Positions 1-6,367 of a stretch of 12,693 nt of DNA are shown here, in pieces; position 1 is the first letter of the stretch, and every line of letters begins with the position of its first letter. The stretch covers positions 1 through 12,693 of the forward strand of contig DYRB01000043.1 in assembly GCA_020718945.1 (NCBI GenBank). Reading direction: 5' to 3'. Under the pieces are notes generated by a model, which worked only from the letters and a program-made list of their open reading frames with translations, did not search any database and was not told the DNA's origin. Position numbers and translations under genes: made by a program. This DNA comes from Lamprocystis purpurea. Its GTDB lineage: Bacteria > Pseudomonadota > Gammaproteobacteria > Chromatiales > Chromatiaceae.

Positions 1-167
1 CTCCTGCCTCCTCCGGGGACTTCCACGTCCCTGTGGGTCGGACGCCGGTGGACCCGGTGCCGGCCGGAGGCCAGCGGTCCGAGTCGTGCCAGCGCCCCGG
101 GTGGGAGCGGCTTCAGCCGCGACTCAGCCAGGGCCTAGTGGGGTGTCCCAGCGGGTAACACCGACAC

Positions 168-198
168 AAAAAAAGGGGGCGCCGAGGCGCCCCCTTTT
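168..198 (-). terminator. Intrinsic terminator of the rubrerythrin gene
   Basis: A perfect 12-bp inverted repeat (171-182 with 187-198) has an 8-bp GC core and a CGAG loop. Read on the minus strand it is followed by a run of seven T (bases 174-168). It lies 22 bases past the rubrerythrin stop codon, where a Rho-independent terminator is expected. The plus-strand side also has four T after the stem, so weak bidirectional action is possible. Confidence 0.9.
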
Positions 199-220
199 CG
201 TCGTGCGGTCGTGCGCTCGA

Positions 221-640
221 TCAGGCGTCGAGGTTGTCCAGGGCCTTCTGGAAGCGGTTGGCGTGGGACCGCTCGGCCTTGGCCAGGGTCTCGAACCAGT
301 CGGCGATCTCGTCAAAGCCCTCGTCCCGGGCGGACTTGGCCATGCCGGGGTACATGTCGGTGTACTCGTGGGTCTCGCCGGCGATGGACGCCTTGAGGTT
401 CAGCCCGGTGGGGCCGATGGGCAGGCCGGTGGCGGGGTCGCCGACGGCCTCCAGGTACTCCAGGTGACCATGGGCGTGGCCGGTCTCGCCCTCGGCAGTG
501 GAGCGGAACACGGCGGCGACGTCGTTGAAGCCCTCGACATCGGCCTTGGCGGCGAAGTAGAGGTAGCGGCGGTTGGCCTGGGACTCGCCGGCGAAGGCGG
601 CCTTCAGGTTGTCTTCGGTCTTGCTGCCTTTCAGATCCAT
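221..640 (-). CDS. Rubrerythrin-family diiron protein without rubredoxin domain
   Basis: A 139-residue cytosolic four-helix-bundle diiron protein. Rubrerythrins reduce hydrogen peroxide with electrons from rubredoxin or a similar donor. The diiron ligand pattern is visible: E19 in AFAGESQANRRYLYFA, E52-x-x-H55, E89 and E92 in AGETHEYT, and E123-x-x-H126. The protein has no cysteine, so the usual C-terminal rubredoxin FeS4 domain is absent; it is a short, single-domain form that needs an external electron donor. I chose the ATG at 640 because GAGGAG (652-647) sits six bases upstream and the family N-terminus (MDLKGSKTEDNLKAAF) begins there; an in-frame extension to 703 has no such support. The gene lies 137 bases downstream of oxyR on the same strand and ends at a strong terminator. 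A peroxide-detoxification role is inferred from family and neighbour. Confidence 0.92.
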   Translation of the reverse strand: MDLKGSKTEDNLKAAFAGESQANRRYLYFAAKADVEGFNDVAAVFRSTAEGETGHAHGHLEYLEAVGDPATGLPIGPTGLNLKASIAGETHEYTDMYPGMAKSARDEGFDEIADWFETLAKAERSHANRFQKALDNLDA

Positions 641-702
641 CGTGATCTCCTCGGTCTTGCGACGCAGTGATGGGTGGGTAGGTTGCTGCTCAAGCGGGGG
701 CA

Positions 703-731
703 ACCTTAGCGCCTGGTCCGAACATCAAGAA
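703..731 (-). promoter_or_regulatory. Candidate promoter of the rubrerythrin gene
   Basis: On the minus strand, TTCTTG (731-726) and TAAGGT (708-703) are separated by 17 bases. Both hexamers are poor matches to sigma-70 consensus, which would suit an activator-dependent promoter. The upstream hexamer directly abuts the candidate OxyR site. This is inference from spacing and position, not a strong motif. Confidence 0.3.
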
Positions 732-768
732 ATTGTTTGTGCCAATGGCGCCGATAGTCCGGTCTTAT
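732..768. promoter_or_regulatory. Candidate OxyR operator
   Basis: Four tetramers, ATTG (732-735), CAAT (743-746), ATAG (754-757) and TTAT (765-768), are each separated by exactly seven bases. The OxyR consensus is ATAG-N7-CTAT-N7-ATAG-N7-CTAT; this site matches 13 of 16 core positions with perfect spacing. It lies between the oxyR stop and the rubrerythrin start, immediately upstream of the candidate rubrerythrin promoter, where an activating OxyR tetramer would contact polymerase. The extra consensus positions inside the N7 spacers match poorly, so the call is moderate. Confidence 0.45.
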
Positions 769-777
769 GGGCCAGCC

Positions 778-1713
778 TTATGAGCCGGTCCCCAGGTAGG
801 CGACCCCGGCGAGGGCGGCGGCGTGGACCGCCTCTGCCAGGGCGGAGACGGTGTCCAGGCGCGGGAAGGACTTGCGCCAGGCCAGGGCCACCCGGCGCTG
901 GGGGGCCTTGCCGCGGAAGGGGCGCACGCAGACCAGGTGCTCGGAGAAGCGGTCGGCCCCGGCGGCGGTCTGGGGCAGTATGGTAATGCCCACGCCGCTG
1001 GCGACCATGCAGCGGATGGTCTCCAGGGACCCACCCTCGAGCCGGCGCTGCATGCCGGCGGTGCCGCTCGCCGACTGCAGGCATTGGGGACAGACCTTGA
1101 GGATCTGGTCGCGGAGACAGTGCCCCGGGCCCAGGAGCAGGACGTTCTCCTCGCCCAGGCGGTCGGGGTCTATGGCCGACTCCGCCGCCCAGGGGTGGGA
1201 ACTGGGCAGCAGGACCACGAAGGGCTCGTCGTACAGGGGGCGGGTCAGGATACCGGGCTCGTCGAAGGGCAGGGAGACGACGATGACGTCCAGGTCGCCG
1301 CGCTTGAGGCGCTCGGCCAGGGTGGCGGTGAAGTTCTCCTCGATCACCAAGGGCATGTCCGGGGCCAGTTCCATGACCAGTGGGATGAGTTGGGGCAGCA
1401 GGTAGGGCCCGACGGTGTAGATGGCTCCGAGGCGCAATGGTCCGGACAGGGCCTTGGCGCCCTGGCGTGCCAGGCGCTTGACGCCCTCGGCCTCCTCCAG
1501 GACCCGCTGGGCCTGGGCGACGATCTCCTCGCCGATGCTGGTGATGGTCACCTCGCCGCCGCCGCGTTCGAACAGGCTGACGCCGAGTTCGTCCTCCAGC
1601 TTTTTGACCGCGACGCTCAAGGTCGGCTGGCTGACGAAGCAGGTCTCGGCGGCACGGCCGAAGTGCCGCTCCCGGGCGACGGCTACCACATAGCGGAGTT
1701 CATTCAGGGTCAT
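778..1713 (-). CDS. oxyR: OxyR, peroxide-sensing LysR-type regulator
   Basis: A 311-residue LysR-type transcription factor that senses hydrogen peroxide and activates antioxidant genes. The N-terminal winged helix-turn-helix is clear (about residues 1-60: MTLNELRYVVAV, RHFGRAAE, VSQPTLSVAVKKLEDELG). It is followed by a linker helix and the regulatory domain (about 90-311). The redox pair is present as C199 and C208 in GHCLRDQILKVC, the same numbering and spacing as E. coli OxyR, so disulfide switching should be intact. A further C211 lies nearby. I chose the ATG at 1713 because OxyR proteins begin MTLxELRY; an upstream TTG in frame (1752) would add 13 non-family residues. There is no clear Shine-Dalgarno sequence. 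The rubrerythrin gene lies downstream on the same strand and is a likely target. The upstream gap to cpdA (1714-1928) shows no second good OxyR site. Confidence 0.95.
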   Translation of the reverse strand: MTLNELRYVVAVARERHFGRAAETCFVSQPTLSVAVKKLEDELGVSLFERGGGEVTITSIGEEIVAQAQRVLEEAEGVKRLARQGAKALSGPLRLGAIYTVGPYLLPQLIPLVMELAPDMPLVIEENFTATLAERLKRGDLDVIVVSLPFDEPGILTRPLYDEPFVVLLPSSHPWAAESAIDPDRLGEENVLLLGPGHCLRDQILKVCPQCLQSASGTAGMQRRLEGGSLETIRCMVASGVGITILPQTAAGADRFSEHLVCVRPFRGKAPQRRVALAWRKSFPRLDTVSALAEAVHAAALAGVAYLGTGS

Positions 1714-1928
1714 CGGGGGGGCACCGAACCTGGATGGATGGGCTGCCAGCAAAGACGGGCTGGCTATTGTCCGGCGGGCCGCGACCTGTTAGAACCGCAT
1801 AAACCCAGCGTGTGCACCACCGTGGGCCGAACTATAGCCCGAAACGCCCGTCGCGGTAGTGGTTATGACAGCGCCGTTGCGGTCCCTGGCGCGACCCACA
1901 CTCCCATCCCCGCCCGAGGTCCAGGCCC

Positions 1929-2720
1929 ATGCCCCGCGTGCTCCAGATTACCGATACCCACCTGTACGCCGATCCGGATGGCTGCTTGCTCGGTCTGCCC
2001 ACCCGGCGGTCCTTCGAGGCGGTCCTGGCCCTGGCTCGGGTCCTGGCCGACGGGCGCGAACCTGATGCGGTCCTCCTGTCCGGGGACCTGGTCCACGACG
2101 AGCGCCCCGAGGGCTATCTGTACCTCAGAGGCCGCATGCAGGACCTCGGCATCCCCTTCCACGCAATACCGGGCAACCATGACCGGGTGGGGCTCCTGGC
2201 CGGGCACCTGGACCCGGGGGCAGGGCAGCGGGTGCGCGGGGTGCTGGTCGGCGGCTGGCACCTGGTCCTGCTCGATTCGACCCTTCCCGGCGAGGACGGC
2301 GGGCGCCTGGGTCCAGACGGCCTGATGGCCTTGGATCTAACCCTGGGTGCTTGCCCTGGGCTGCCTACCCTGGTCTGCCTGCACCATCAGCCGGTACCGG
2401 TGGGCAGCCCTTGGCTGGATGGCATCGGCTTGGCGGACGGCGAGGCCTTGCTCGCCGTGCTTGCGCGCCATGCGCAGGTGCGCGGGGTGGTCTGGGGTCA
2501 TGTCCACCAGGAATTCGACGGGGTCAGGTCCGGGCTGCGGCTGTTGGGGACGCCCTCGACCTGCGTCCAGTTCCTCCCGGATAGCGCCGATTTCGCCCTC
2601 GATACCCGTACCCCGGGGCTGCGCTGGCTGGATCTGCTCCCGGACGGGGACATCGAGACACAAGTCGTGCGTCTGGCGGCTTACCCCGACCCCATAGACC
2701 TGCGTCAGACCGGGTACTGA
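1929..2720 (+). CDS. cpdA: CpdA-type 3',5'-cyclic AMP phosphodiesterase
   Basis: A 263-residue cytosolic calcineurin-like metallophosphoesterase. The dinuclear metal site is complete: D9 and H11 (ITDTHLY), D53 (LSGDLVHDE), N83-H84-D85 (IPGNHD), H152/H153 (CLHHQPV), and H191 and H193 (WGHVHQEFD). The C-terminal stretch GTPSTCVQF followed by PGLRWLDLLPDGDIET is typical of CpdA rather than of other small metallophosphoesterases. CpdA hydrolyses cAMP to AMP and so tunes CRP-dependent expression. The length is close to the family norm. GAGG at 1916-1919, nine bases before the ATG, supports the start. The gene stands alone, divergent from oxyR and convergent with the RRM gene. Substrate specificity is inferred from sequence; another cyclic nucleotide or phosphoester substrate remains possible. 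Confidence 0.85.
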   Translation: MPRVLQITDTHLYADPDGCLLGLPTRRSFEAVLALARVLADGREPDAVLLSGDLVHDERPEGYLYLRGRMQDLGIPFHAIPGNHDRVGLLAGHLDPGAGQRVRGVLVGGWHLVLLDSTLPGEDGGRLGPDGLMALDLTLGACPGLPTLVCLHHQPVPVGSPWLDGIGLADGEALLAVLARHAQVRGVVWGHVHQEFDGVRSGLRLLGTPSTCVQFLPDSADFALDTRTPGLRWLDLLPDGDIETQVVRLAAYPDPIDLRQTGY

Positions 2721-2785
2721 CACCGGGTCTGGGCTACGCAGGGGGACTGAGGTCGATTGCTTGCAGGTCGGGCGGAGAGGGCCGA

Positions 2786-2802
2786 GACCCGGGCCGCGGG
2801 TC
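2786..2802. terminator. Weak hairpin between convergent genes
   Basis: GACCCG (2786-2791) and CGGGTC (2797-2802) form a 6-bp stem with a five-base loop in the gap between the cpdA and RRM gene ends. No T-run follows on either strand, so it is at best a weak or Rho-assisted terminator. Confidence 0.2.
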
Positions 2803-2825
2803 GGGGATGGGATGGGATGGGATGG
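2803..2825 (+). repeat. GGGAT tandem pentamer, possible G-quadruplex
   Basis: Four tandem GGGAT units (2804-2823), preceded by an extra G and followed by GG, give G-runs at 2803-2806, 2809-2811, 2814-2816 and 2819-2821 with two-base AT loops. This fits the four-tract quadruplex pattern. It lies on the strand transcribed into the cpdA 3' tail, ten bases from the end of the convergent RRM gene. Confidence 0.7.
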
Positions 2826-2834
2826 ACTGGGTGC

Positions 2835-3326
2835 TCAGGAAGCGGCGGATAGGGACCTTTTCGCCCAGAGCCGTTGCAGGCCGCTGAGCGCGTCGAAGAA
2901 GCCCTGCTCGCTGTCTGCCAACTCGATCTTGAGGTTGCTGCGACGGCGCTCCACCAGGGCGACGCCTACCGATTGGCCTGCGTCGTCGGTCTCGGTGGCC
3001 TGGCGCGGGGTGCTCATGGGCGAGCGCTGACGGTAGCGCCGGGCGACGATGGGCTTGCCGAGGAGGCTAGTGCCGTTCAGTCGCTCGATGGCCCGCATGG
3101 CGAGCACGGCGGGGCGAATCTCCAGCAGGCCGTGAAGCTCGATGCCCCCTGTGTTGAGATCGGTGATGCGCAGGATGGAGCAGTCGCAAATGCTGCTGCC
3201 GATGCGAAACCAACGCGGGCAGTCCGCCTCAATGGCGTCTGAAACGAATGCCTTGAGCCCCTTGGCGGTCACGCGGGGGGGCAAACCACCCAGAAACACG
3301 ACCACAGAGCCGCTCTTGCCACGCAT
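2835..3326 (-). CDS. Small RNA-recognition-motif-like protein
   Basis: A 163-residue protein with a degenerate RRM fold at about residues 7-98. An RNP2-like strand VVFLGGL (9-15) is followed by a helix (VTAKGLKAFVSDAIEA), and the C-terminal half ends with the RRM-typical helix-turn AMRAIERLNGTSLLGKPIVARRY (76-98, quoted in parts: AMRAIERLNG, then GKPIVARRY). The RNP1 position reads HGLLEIRP (65-72), so the RNA-stacking aromatics usual there are missing. Three cysteines (C36, C47, C49) cluster in the middle. The tail (about 99-163) is basic at first, with RRRS at 128-130, and has no recognised domain. The ATG at 3326 is supported by AGGAG eight bases upstream; the open frame continues to 3494 without support. 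Nucleic-acid binding is inferred; the target is unknown. The gene is monocistronic with a structured leader. Confidence 0.75.
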   Translation of the reverse strand: MRGKSGSVVVFLGGLPPRVTAKGLKAFVSDAIEADCPRWFRIGSSICDCSILRITDLNTGGIELHGLLEIRPAVLAMRAIERLNGTSLLGKPIVARRYRQRSPMSTPRQATETDDAGQSVGVALVERRRSNLKIELADSEQGFFDALSGLQRLWAKRSLSAAS

Positions 3327-3401
3327 GTATTGATCTCCTGGGACCTTTTCGATTCGGGAGTCTGGGCCCTGGGCGATCCGGTGTCGCCTTGGGAAGGACG
3401 A

Positions 3402-3440
3402 GGGGGAAAGATCCCCCGATGGCCGGGTTGCTACCCGGCC
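3402..3440 (-). promoter_or_regulatory. Tandem hairpins in the RRM gene leader
   Basis: Two adjacent inverted repeats lie upstream of the RRM gene. One is a perfect 8-bp stem, 3421-3428 with 3433-3440 (GGCCGGGT/ACCCGGCC, four-base loop). The other is a 5-bp G/C stem, 3402-3406 with 3413-3417 (six-base loop). If transcription starts near 3498, both fall in the 5' untranslated leader. There is no T-run, so neither is a standard terminator; an attenuator or protein-binding leader is possible but unproven. Confidence 0.4.
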
Positions 3441-3504
3441 CTGTGCCTCCGTCTCGCCCGCCCGCCGGTGTGCGTGTGGGCGTTCGGGGGCCAAACGGCC
3501 GGAA

Positions 3505-3510
3505 AGTATA
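3505..3510 (-). promoter_or_regulatory. Putative -10 box for the RRM gene
   Basis: On the minus strand this reads TATACT, five of six matches to the sigma-70 -10 consensus, in an otherwise GC-rich area. No good -35 hexamer is seen 16-18 bases upstream. It would give a leader of about 170 bases. Confidence 0.3.
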
Positions 3511-3858
3511 CGGACTATTGGGGACAGATGTGCGACGGCCGCGTTACGCCCCGATCCTGCCTTTAATCGCCTAATAAAAATACCGACGAATCAGCGTGCT
3601 ACGTGTATGTAAGCCGCTCAGAATGGGCTCGGCTCGGGCAAAGCCCGTCGCCGCAACGATTGCATCACATTAGAAGTTTAGAATAGACTGACGACTGGTT
3701 AGACTCAGGTCGGCATGCCATTGACCCTATCGTTGTACAGGTAAATGCCGGGCCCGTTCAGGCAGTGGGGCCCTCGCCAGCGTTGGGACACGAGCCTTTT
3801 TCTCTCAGCAACGAACCCCTGCCCGACCCTGCACGCGAAGTTAAGTGCTTGAAGAAAC
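3511..3858. other. Unassigned intergenic stretch
   Basis: No gene, RNA or mobile element that I recognise lies here, and open frames on either strand look like no known family. The base composition is visibly less GC-rich than the flanking genes. Small features include CGGGC-AAA-GCCCG (3635-3647), a TAGAAT -10-like hexamer (3679-3684) without a convincing -35, and TTGACC at 3721-3726. The promoter of the large downstream operon should lie here, but no element stands out enough to call. Confidence 0.5.
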
Positions 3859-3981
3859 ATGAAATTGTTATCCGCGTTTTCGCTGTCCGTGCTGATACCC
3901 GGCCAGTTTGGCCAACCGATCAATGCCCGGCTGGCGATGTCGTCCCCTGAAGCACTCGCGACGGAAGACCCACAGCCATGA
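3859..3981 (+). CDS. Possible 40-residue leader ORF overlapping mrpE start
   Basis: An ATG at 3859 opens a 40-codon frame ending in TGA at 3979-3981, which overlaps the mrpE start as ATGA. The product begins MKLLSAFSLSVLIPG, short and signal-peptide-like, and ends in a polar tail (ALATEDPQP). ATGA overlaps are typical of translational coupling, and the downstream operon uses such overlaps repeatedly. Against it: the ribosome site is weak (only GAAG/AGAA just upstream), third-position GC is visibly lower than in the neighbouring genes, and I know of no homologue. It may be a regulatory leader peptide or chance. Confidence 0.25.
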   Translation: MKLLSAFSLSVLIPGQFGQPINARLAMSSPEALATEDPQP

Positions 3982-4478
3982 CACAGGCGCGACACCCGGG
4001 GGTGCAATTCGCAACCCTGCTGCTCTTCTGGATTCTGCTGAATGGCTCCCTCGCCCCCGACGTGCTGATCGTCGGGGTCATAGCTGCCGCAGCCATCACC
4101 CTGCTCCTGCCCGGCGCTATCCCGTTCTTCGGCCAGTTCCGCGGCAACAGGCCCGAGGCATGGGTCGCGGCCATCGGTTATTTCACCTATTTCTTCAAGG
4201 AGTTGGTCAAGTCCAACCTGCGCATCGCCGCGGTGGTGCTGGCCCCCTCCCTGCCGGTGAGTCCCGGCATCGTCAAGGTCCGCACCAAGCTAAAGACCCC
4301 CATGGGTCGGCTGCTGCTGGCCAATTCCATCACCCTGACCCCCGGCACCCTGACCGTGGACCTGGACGGGGACTGGCTGTACATCCACTGGGTCAGGGTG
4401 GAGTCCGTGGACATCGACAAGGCCACCGCTGAGATCGTCGCCGGCTTCGAGCGCTATCTGGAGGTCATGTATGGCTGA
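3978..4478 (+). CDS. mrpE: MrpE/MbhA-like antiporter subunit
   Basis: A 166-residue membrane protein and the first subunit of the Mrp-type module. Two hydrophobic segments fall at about residues 10-48, with a further hydrophobic stretch at 61-75 (AWVAAIGYFTYFF). They are followed by the soluble C-terminal domain with the MrpE hallmark ANSITLTPGT (115-124). In Mrp and Mbh complexes this small subunit packs beside MrpF and MrpG and is needed for assembly and cation transport. The length is normal. The start at 3978 gives the usual N-terminus; GGAAGA about ten bases upstream is a modest ribosome site. It overlaps mrpF by eight bases, so the two are probably translationally coupled. In the archaeal system the equivalent is subunit A. 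Confidence 0.92.
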   Translation: MTQARHPGVQFATLLLFWILLNGSLAPDVLIVGVIAAAAITLLLPGAIPFFGQFRGNRPEAWVAAIGYFTYFFKELVKSNLRIAAVVLAPSLPVSPGIVKVRTKLKTPMGRLLLANSITLTPGTLTVDLDGDWLYIHWVRVESVDIDKATAEIVAGFERYLEVMYG

Positions 4479-4731
4479 GGCACTCGTCTCCCTGGCGGTC
4501 CTGTTGGCCGGCCTGGCCTTTCTGCTCGCCCTGTGGCGCTTCCTCGCCGGGCCGACGGCAGCGGATCGGGTGGTCGCCTTCGACGTGATGACCGTCATCG
4601 GCATCAGCTTCATCGTGATCCTGGCCCTTTTGGAAGGGCGAGGTATCTACCTGGACGCGGCGCTGGTGTATGCCCTGCTGTCCTTCCTCGGGGTGATCGC
4701 GGTCGCCCGCTACCTGGAGCGGGGGTACTGA
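4471..4731 (+). CDS. mrpF: MrpF/MbhB-like antiporter subunit
   Basis: An 86-residue protein with three predicted membrane helices. Its family signature is GPTAADRVVAFDVM (27-40), with conserved D32 and D38, and YLDAALVYALLSFLG (60-74). It is a small structural subunit of the Mrp cation/proton antiporter module, placed with MrpE and MrpG in the membrane arm. The start lies inside the end of mrpE and the TGA stop shares its last A with the mrpG ATG, so the three genes form a coupled unit. The length matches the family (about 85-95 residues). This is archaeal subunit B. Confidence 0.92.
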   Translation: MAEALVSLAVLLAGLAFLLALWRFLAGPTAADRVVAFDVMTVIGISFIVILALLEGRGIYLDAALVYALLSFLGVIAVARYLERGY

Positions 4732-5063
4732 TGGCGGGACTTCTCGATATCGTCGGCGGCCTGCTGATGGTGGGCGGGACGGCCTTCCTCGTCTTCGGCG
4801 GCCTGGGCCTGGTGCGCATGCCGGACCTCTTCAACCGTATCCATGCAGGGACCAAGGCGACCACCTTGGGCACCCTGCTCACCCTGGCCGGCGCGGCCTG
4901 TCTGCGCCCCGACTGGGGATGGAAGCTGCTCTTGATCGCGGTCTTCATCCTCTCCACCAACCCGCTCTCCGCCCAGGTCCTGGCCCGCGCCGCCCACCGC
5001 ATCGGCGCCGCCATGTCCGTCAAGACCAGGGTGGACCGGCTGGAAGAAGACCAGGGGGCCTGA
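4731..5063 (+). CDS. mrpG: MrpG/MbhC-like antiporter subunit
   Basis: A 110-residue protein with three membrane helices (about 6-28, 40-57 and 64-80). MrpG signatures are visible: MPDLFNRIHAGTKATTLG (30-47) and STNPLSAQVLARAAHR (75-90). The polar tail (VKTRVDRLEEDQGA) is cytoplasmic by analogy. The start ATG overlaps the mrpF stop by one base (TGATG), and the stop overlaps the next start in the same way. It completes the E-F-G small-subunit block of the Mrp module, equivalent to archaeal subunit C. A longer frame opening at 4533 is an artefact running through mrpF. Confidence 0.92.
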   Translation: MAGLLDIVGGLLMVGGTAFLVFGGLGLVRMPDLFNRIHAGTKATTLGTLLTLAGAACLRPDWGWKLLLIAVFILSTNPLSAQVLARAAHRIGAAMSVKTRVDRLEEDQGA

Positions 5064-5311
5064 TGATCCTGACCGCCATGACCCTGTTCCTGTGCGCCGC
5101 CATGATCGGCGCCGCCCTGTTCGCCGTGCTGGGGCGCAGCCTGCCCATCGCCATCCTGGCCGCCGGCCTGGTGAGCCTGGTCGCCTCGATCCTGTTTCTG
5201 GTCATGGCCGCGCCGGACGTGGCCATGACCGAGGCAGCCATCGGCAGCGGGTTGACCACCTTCCTCTTCTTCTTCGTCCTGGGCCGCGTCCGCCGGGGTG
5301 AAAATGATTAA
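5063..5311 (+). CDS. MbhD-like DUF4040 subunit (MrpA C-terminal type)
   Basis: An 82-residue protein with three membrane helices. It carries the motif APDVAMTEAAIGSGL (50-64), typical of the DUF4040 part of MrpA and of the separate MbhD/MbxD subunit. In classical Mrp antiporters this piece is fused to the end of the large MrpA pump; here it stands alone, as in archaeal Mbh and Mbx operons. E57 in the conserved helix is the likely ion-path carboxylate by analogy. The ATG overlaps the mrpG stop (TGATG). No separate mrpA pump gene precedes it, which argues for a respiratory complex rather than a free-standing antiporter. Confidence 0.88.
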   Translation: MILTAMTLFLCAAMIGAALFAVLGRSLPIAILAAGLVSLVASILFLVMAAPDVAMTEAAIGSGLTTFLFFFVLGRVRRGEND

Positions 5312-6002
5312 GCGCGTCATCGCCCTGACCCTGCTCGCCGGGCTCGGTCTGCTGTTCCTCGGGTTGCTCCTCGACTACAGGCCGGACACGGACCTCAACC
5401 TCAGTGCCCGCTACTACGCCGAGCGCACCGCCCCCGACCTAGGGGCGGCCAACATAGTCACCGCCATAGTCGTCACCTACCGCGGCCTGGATACATTGGG
5501 CGAGGTGACGGTGCTCTTCCTCTCCGCCACCATAGTCGGACTGGTGCTGGCGCTCGGCCGGCGGCGCGGGCAAGCCCCGGCTGGGCTGGCCCCGGTGGGC
5601 GAGCTCCTGACCACAGGGAGCCGGATGCTGACCCCGTTGATACTGCTCCTGGGGGCCTATGTCTTCGTCAACGGCCACCTGACCCCAGGCGGCGGCTTCC
5701 AGGGCGGCGCCATCCTGGCCTCGGGTATCCTGCTGCTGTTGCTGGCGGACCCGCTGCGGCACTTTAGCCATGGCCTGATCTCCGCCGTCGAGTCCCTCGC
5801 CGGGGTCTTCTATGTCGCCATCGGCCTGGCGGGCCTGGTCTGGGCTGGGGGCTTCCTGGACAACCGCATCCTGCCCCTGGGCGACCTCGGGGCGCTGTTC
5901 TCGGCCGGGGCCATCCCGGTGATCTATTCCCTCATCGGCCTCAAGGTCGGGGCCGAGTTTGCCTCGATGCTGGCCAGTCTCGCCGAAACCGAGGAGCTGT
6001 GA
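5304..6002 (+). CDS. MbhE-MrpB fusion subunit (MbhE/F-like)
   Basis: A 232-residue membrane protein with two parts. Residues 1-90 resemble MbhE: an N-terminal helix, a polar loop with conserved-looking ARYYAERTAPD, then NIVTAIVVTYRGLDTLGEVTV (50-70, quoted in parts: NIVTAIVV, then RGLDTLGE) and a second helix. Residues 100-232 are an MrpB domain with four helices and the signature GHLTPGGGFQGGAI (124-137). In Pyrococcus mbh these are two genes (E and F); here they are one. The start at 5304 is preferred over an in-frame GTG at 5298 because GGGG lies just ahead of it. It overlaps the previous gene by eight bases, and its stop overlaps mrpC by one base. Confidence 0.88.
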   Translation: MIKRVIALTLLAGLGLLFLGLLLDYRPDTDLNLSARYYAERTAPDLGAANIVTAIVVTYRGLDTLGEVTVLFLSATIVGLVLALGRRRGQAPAGLAPVGELLTTGSRMLTPLILLLGAYVFVNGHLTPGGGFQGGAILASGILLLLLADPLRHFSHGLISAVESLAGVFYVAIGLAGLVWAGGFLDNRILPLGDLGALFSAGAIPVIYSLIGLKVGAEFASMLASLAETEEL

Positions 6003-6367
6003 TGGTGGACATCTCCCTGATCGCCATGGCCACCGGCTTCGTGCTGATCCTCATCGGCCTCTATGGGGCCCTGACCAACGGCAACCTGCTGCGCATGATC
6101 GTCGCCTTCACCGTGGCCGATGCCGGGGTCAATCTGGTCCTGGTCTCCGTCGGCTACATGCGGGGCCGCACGGCGCCTATCCTCGACTCCGCCGTGCCGG
6201 CGGCCGAGGCGGTCGCCCGCATCATAGACCCGGTCCCCCAGGCCCTGGTGCTGACCGCCATCGTCATCGGACTCGGGGTGACGGCGCTCATGCTCGCCTA
6301 TGCCTACCGGCTCTATGAGGCCAAGGGCACATTGGACATCGCCAAGTTCTCGGAGCTGAAATGGTAA
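6002..6367 (+). CDS. mrpC: MrpC/MbhG-like (NuoK-type) subunit
   Basis: A 121-residue protein with three membrane helices, related to complex I subunit NuoK. The family motif DPVPQALVLTAIVIGLGVTALML is present in the last helix region (starting at residue 76), and the first helix pair spans about 6-52. NuoK/MrpC subunits supply part of the half-channel linking the pumps to the membrane core. The ATG at 6002 overlaps the preceding stop (TGATG); a GTG one codon earlier is in frame but less likely. The stop lies inside the start of the next gene (seven-base overlap). The C-terminal tail of about 20 residues is polar and slightly longer than in many MrpC proteins. Confidence 0.92.
   Translation: MVDISLIAMATGFVLILIGLYGALTNGNLLRMIVAFTVADAGVNLVLVSVGYMRGRTAPILDSAVPAAEAVARIIDPVPQALVLTAIVIGLGVTALMLAYAYRLYEAKGTLDIAKFSELKW

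Noticed and set aside
823..2325. 500-residue plus-strand open frame across oxyR and into cpdA
   Set aside because: It runs antisense to a textbook OxyR and then out of frame through cpdA; the composition is typical of a GC-driven shadow.
3635..3647. CGGGC-AAA-GCCCG hairpin as a terminator or small RNA end
   Set aside because: The stem is only five base pairs and no T-run follows on either strand.
3721..3747. TTGACC...TAAATG as the promoter of the large operon
   Set aside because: Spacing is 15 bases and the -10 match is poor; nothing else supports it.
3705..4007. 100-residue minus-strand frame and 61-residue plus-strand frame upstream of mrpE
   Set aside because: No recognisable motif, no convincing ribosome site, and the minus frame overlaps the start of mrpE.
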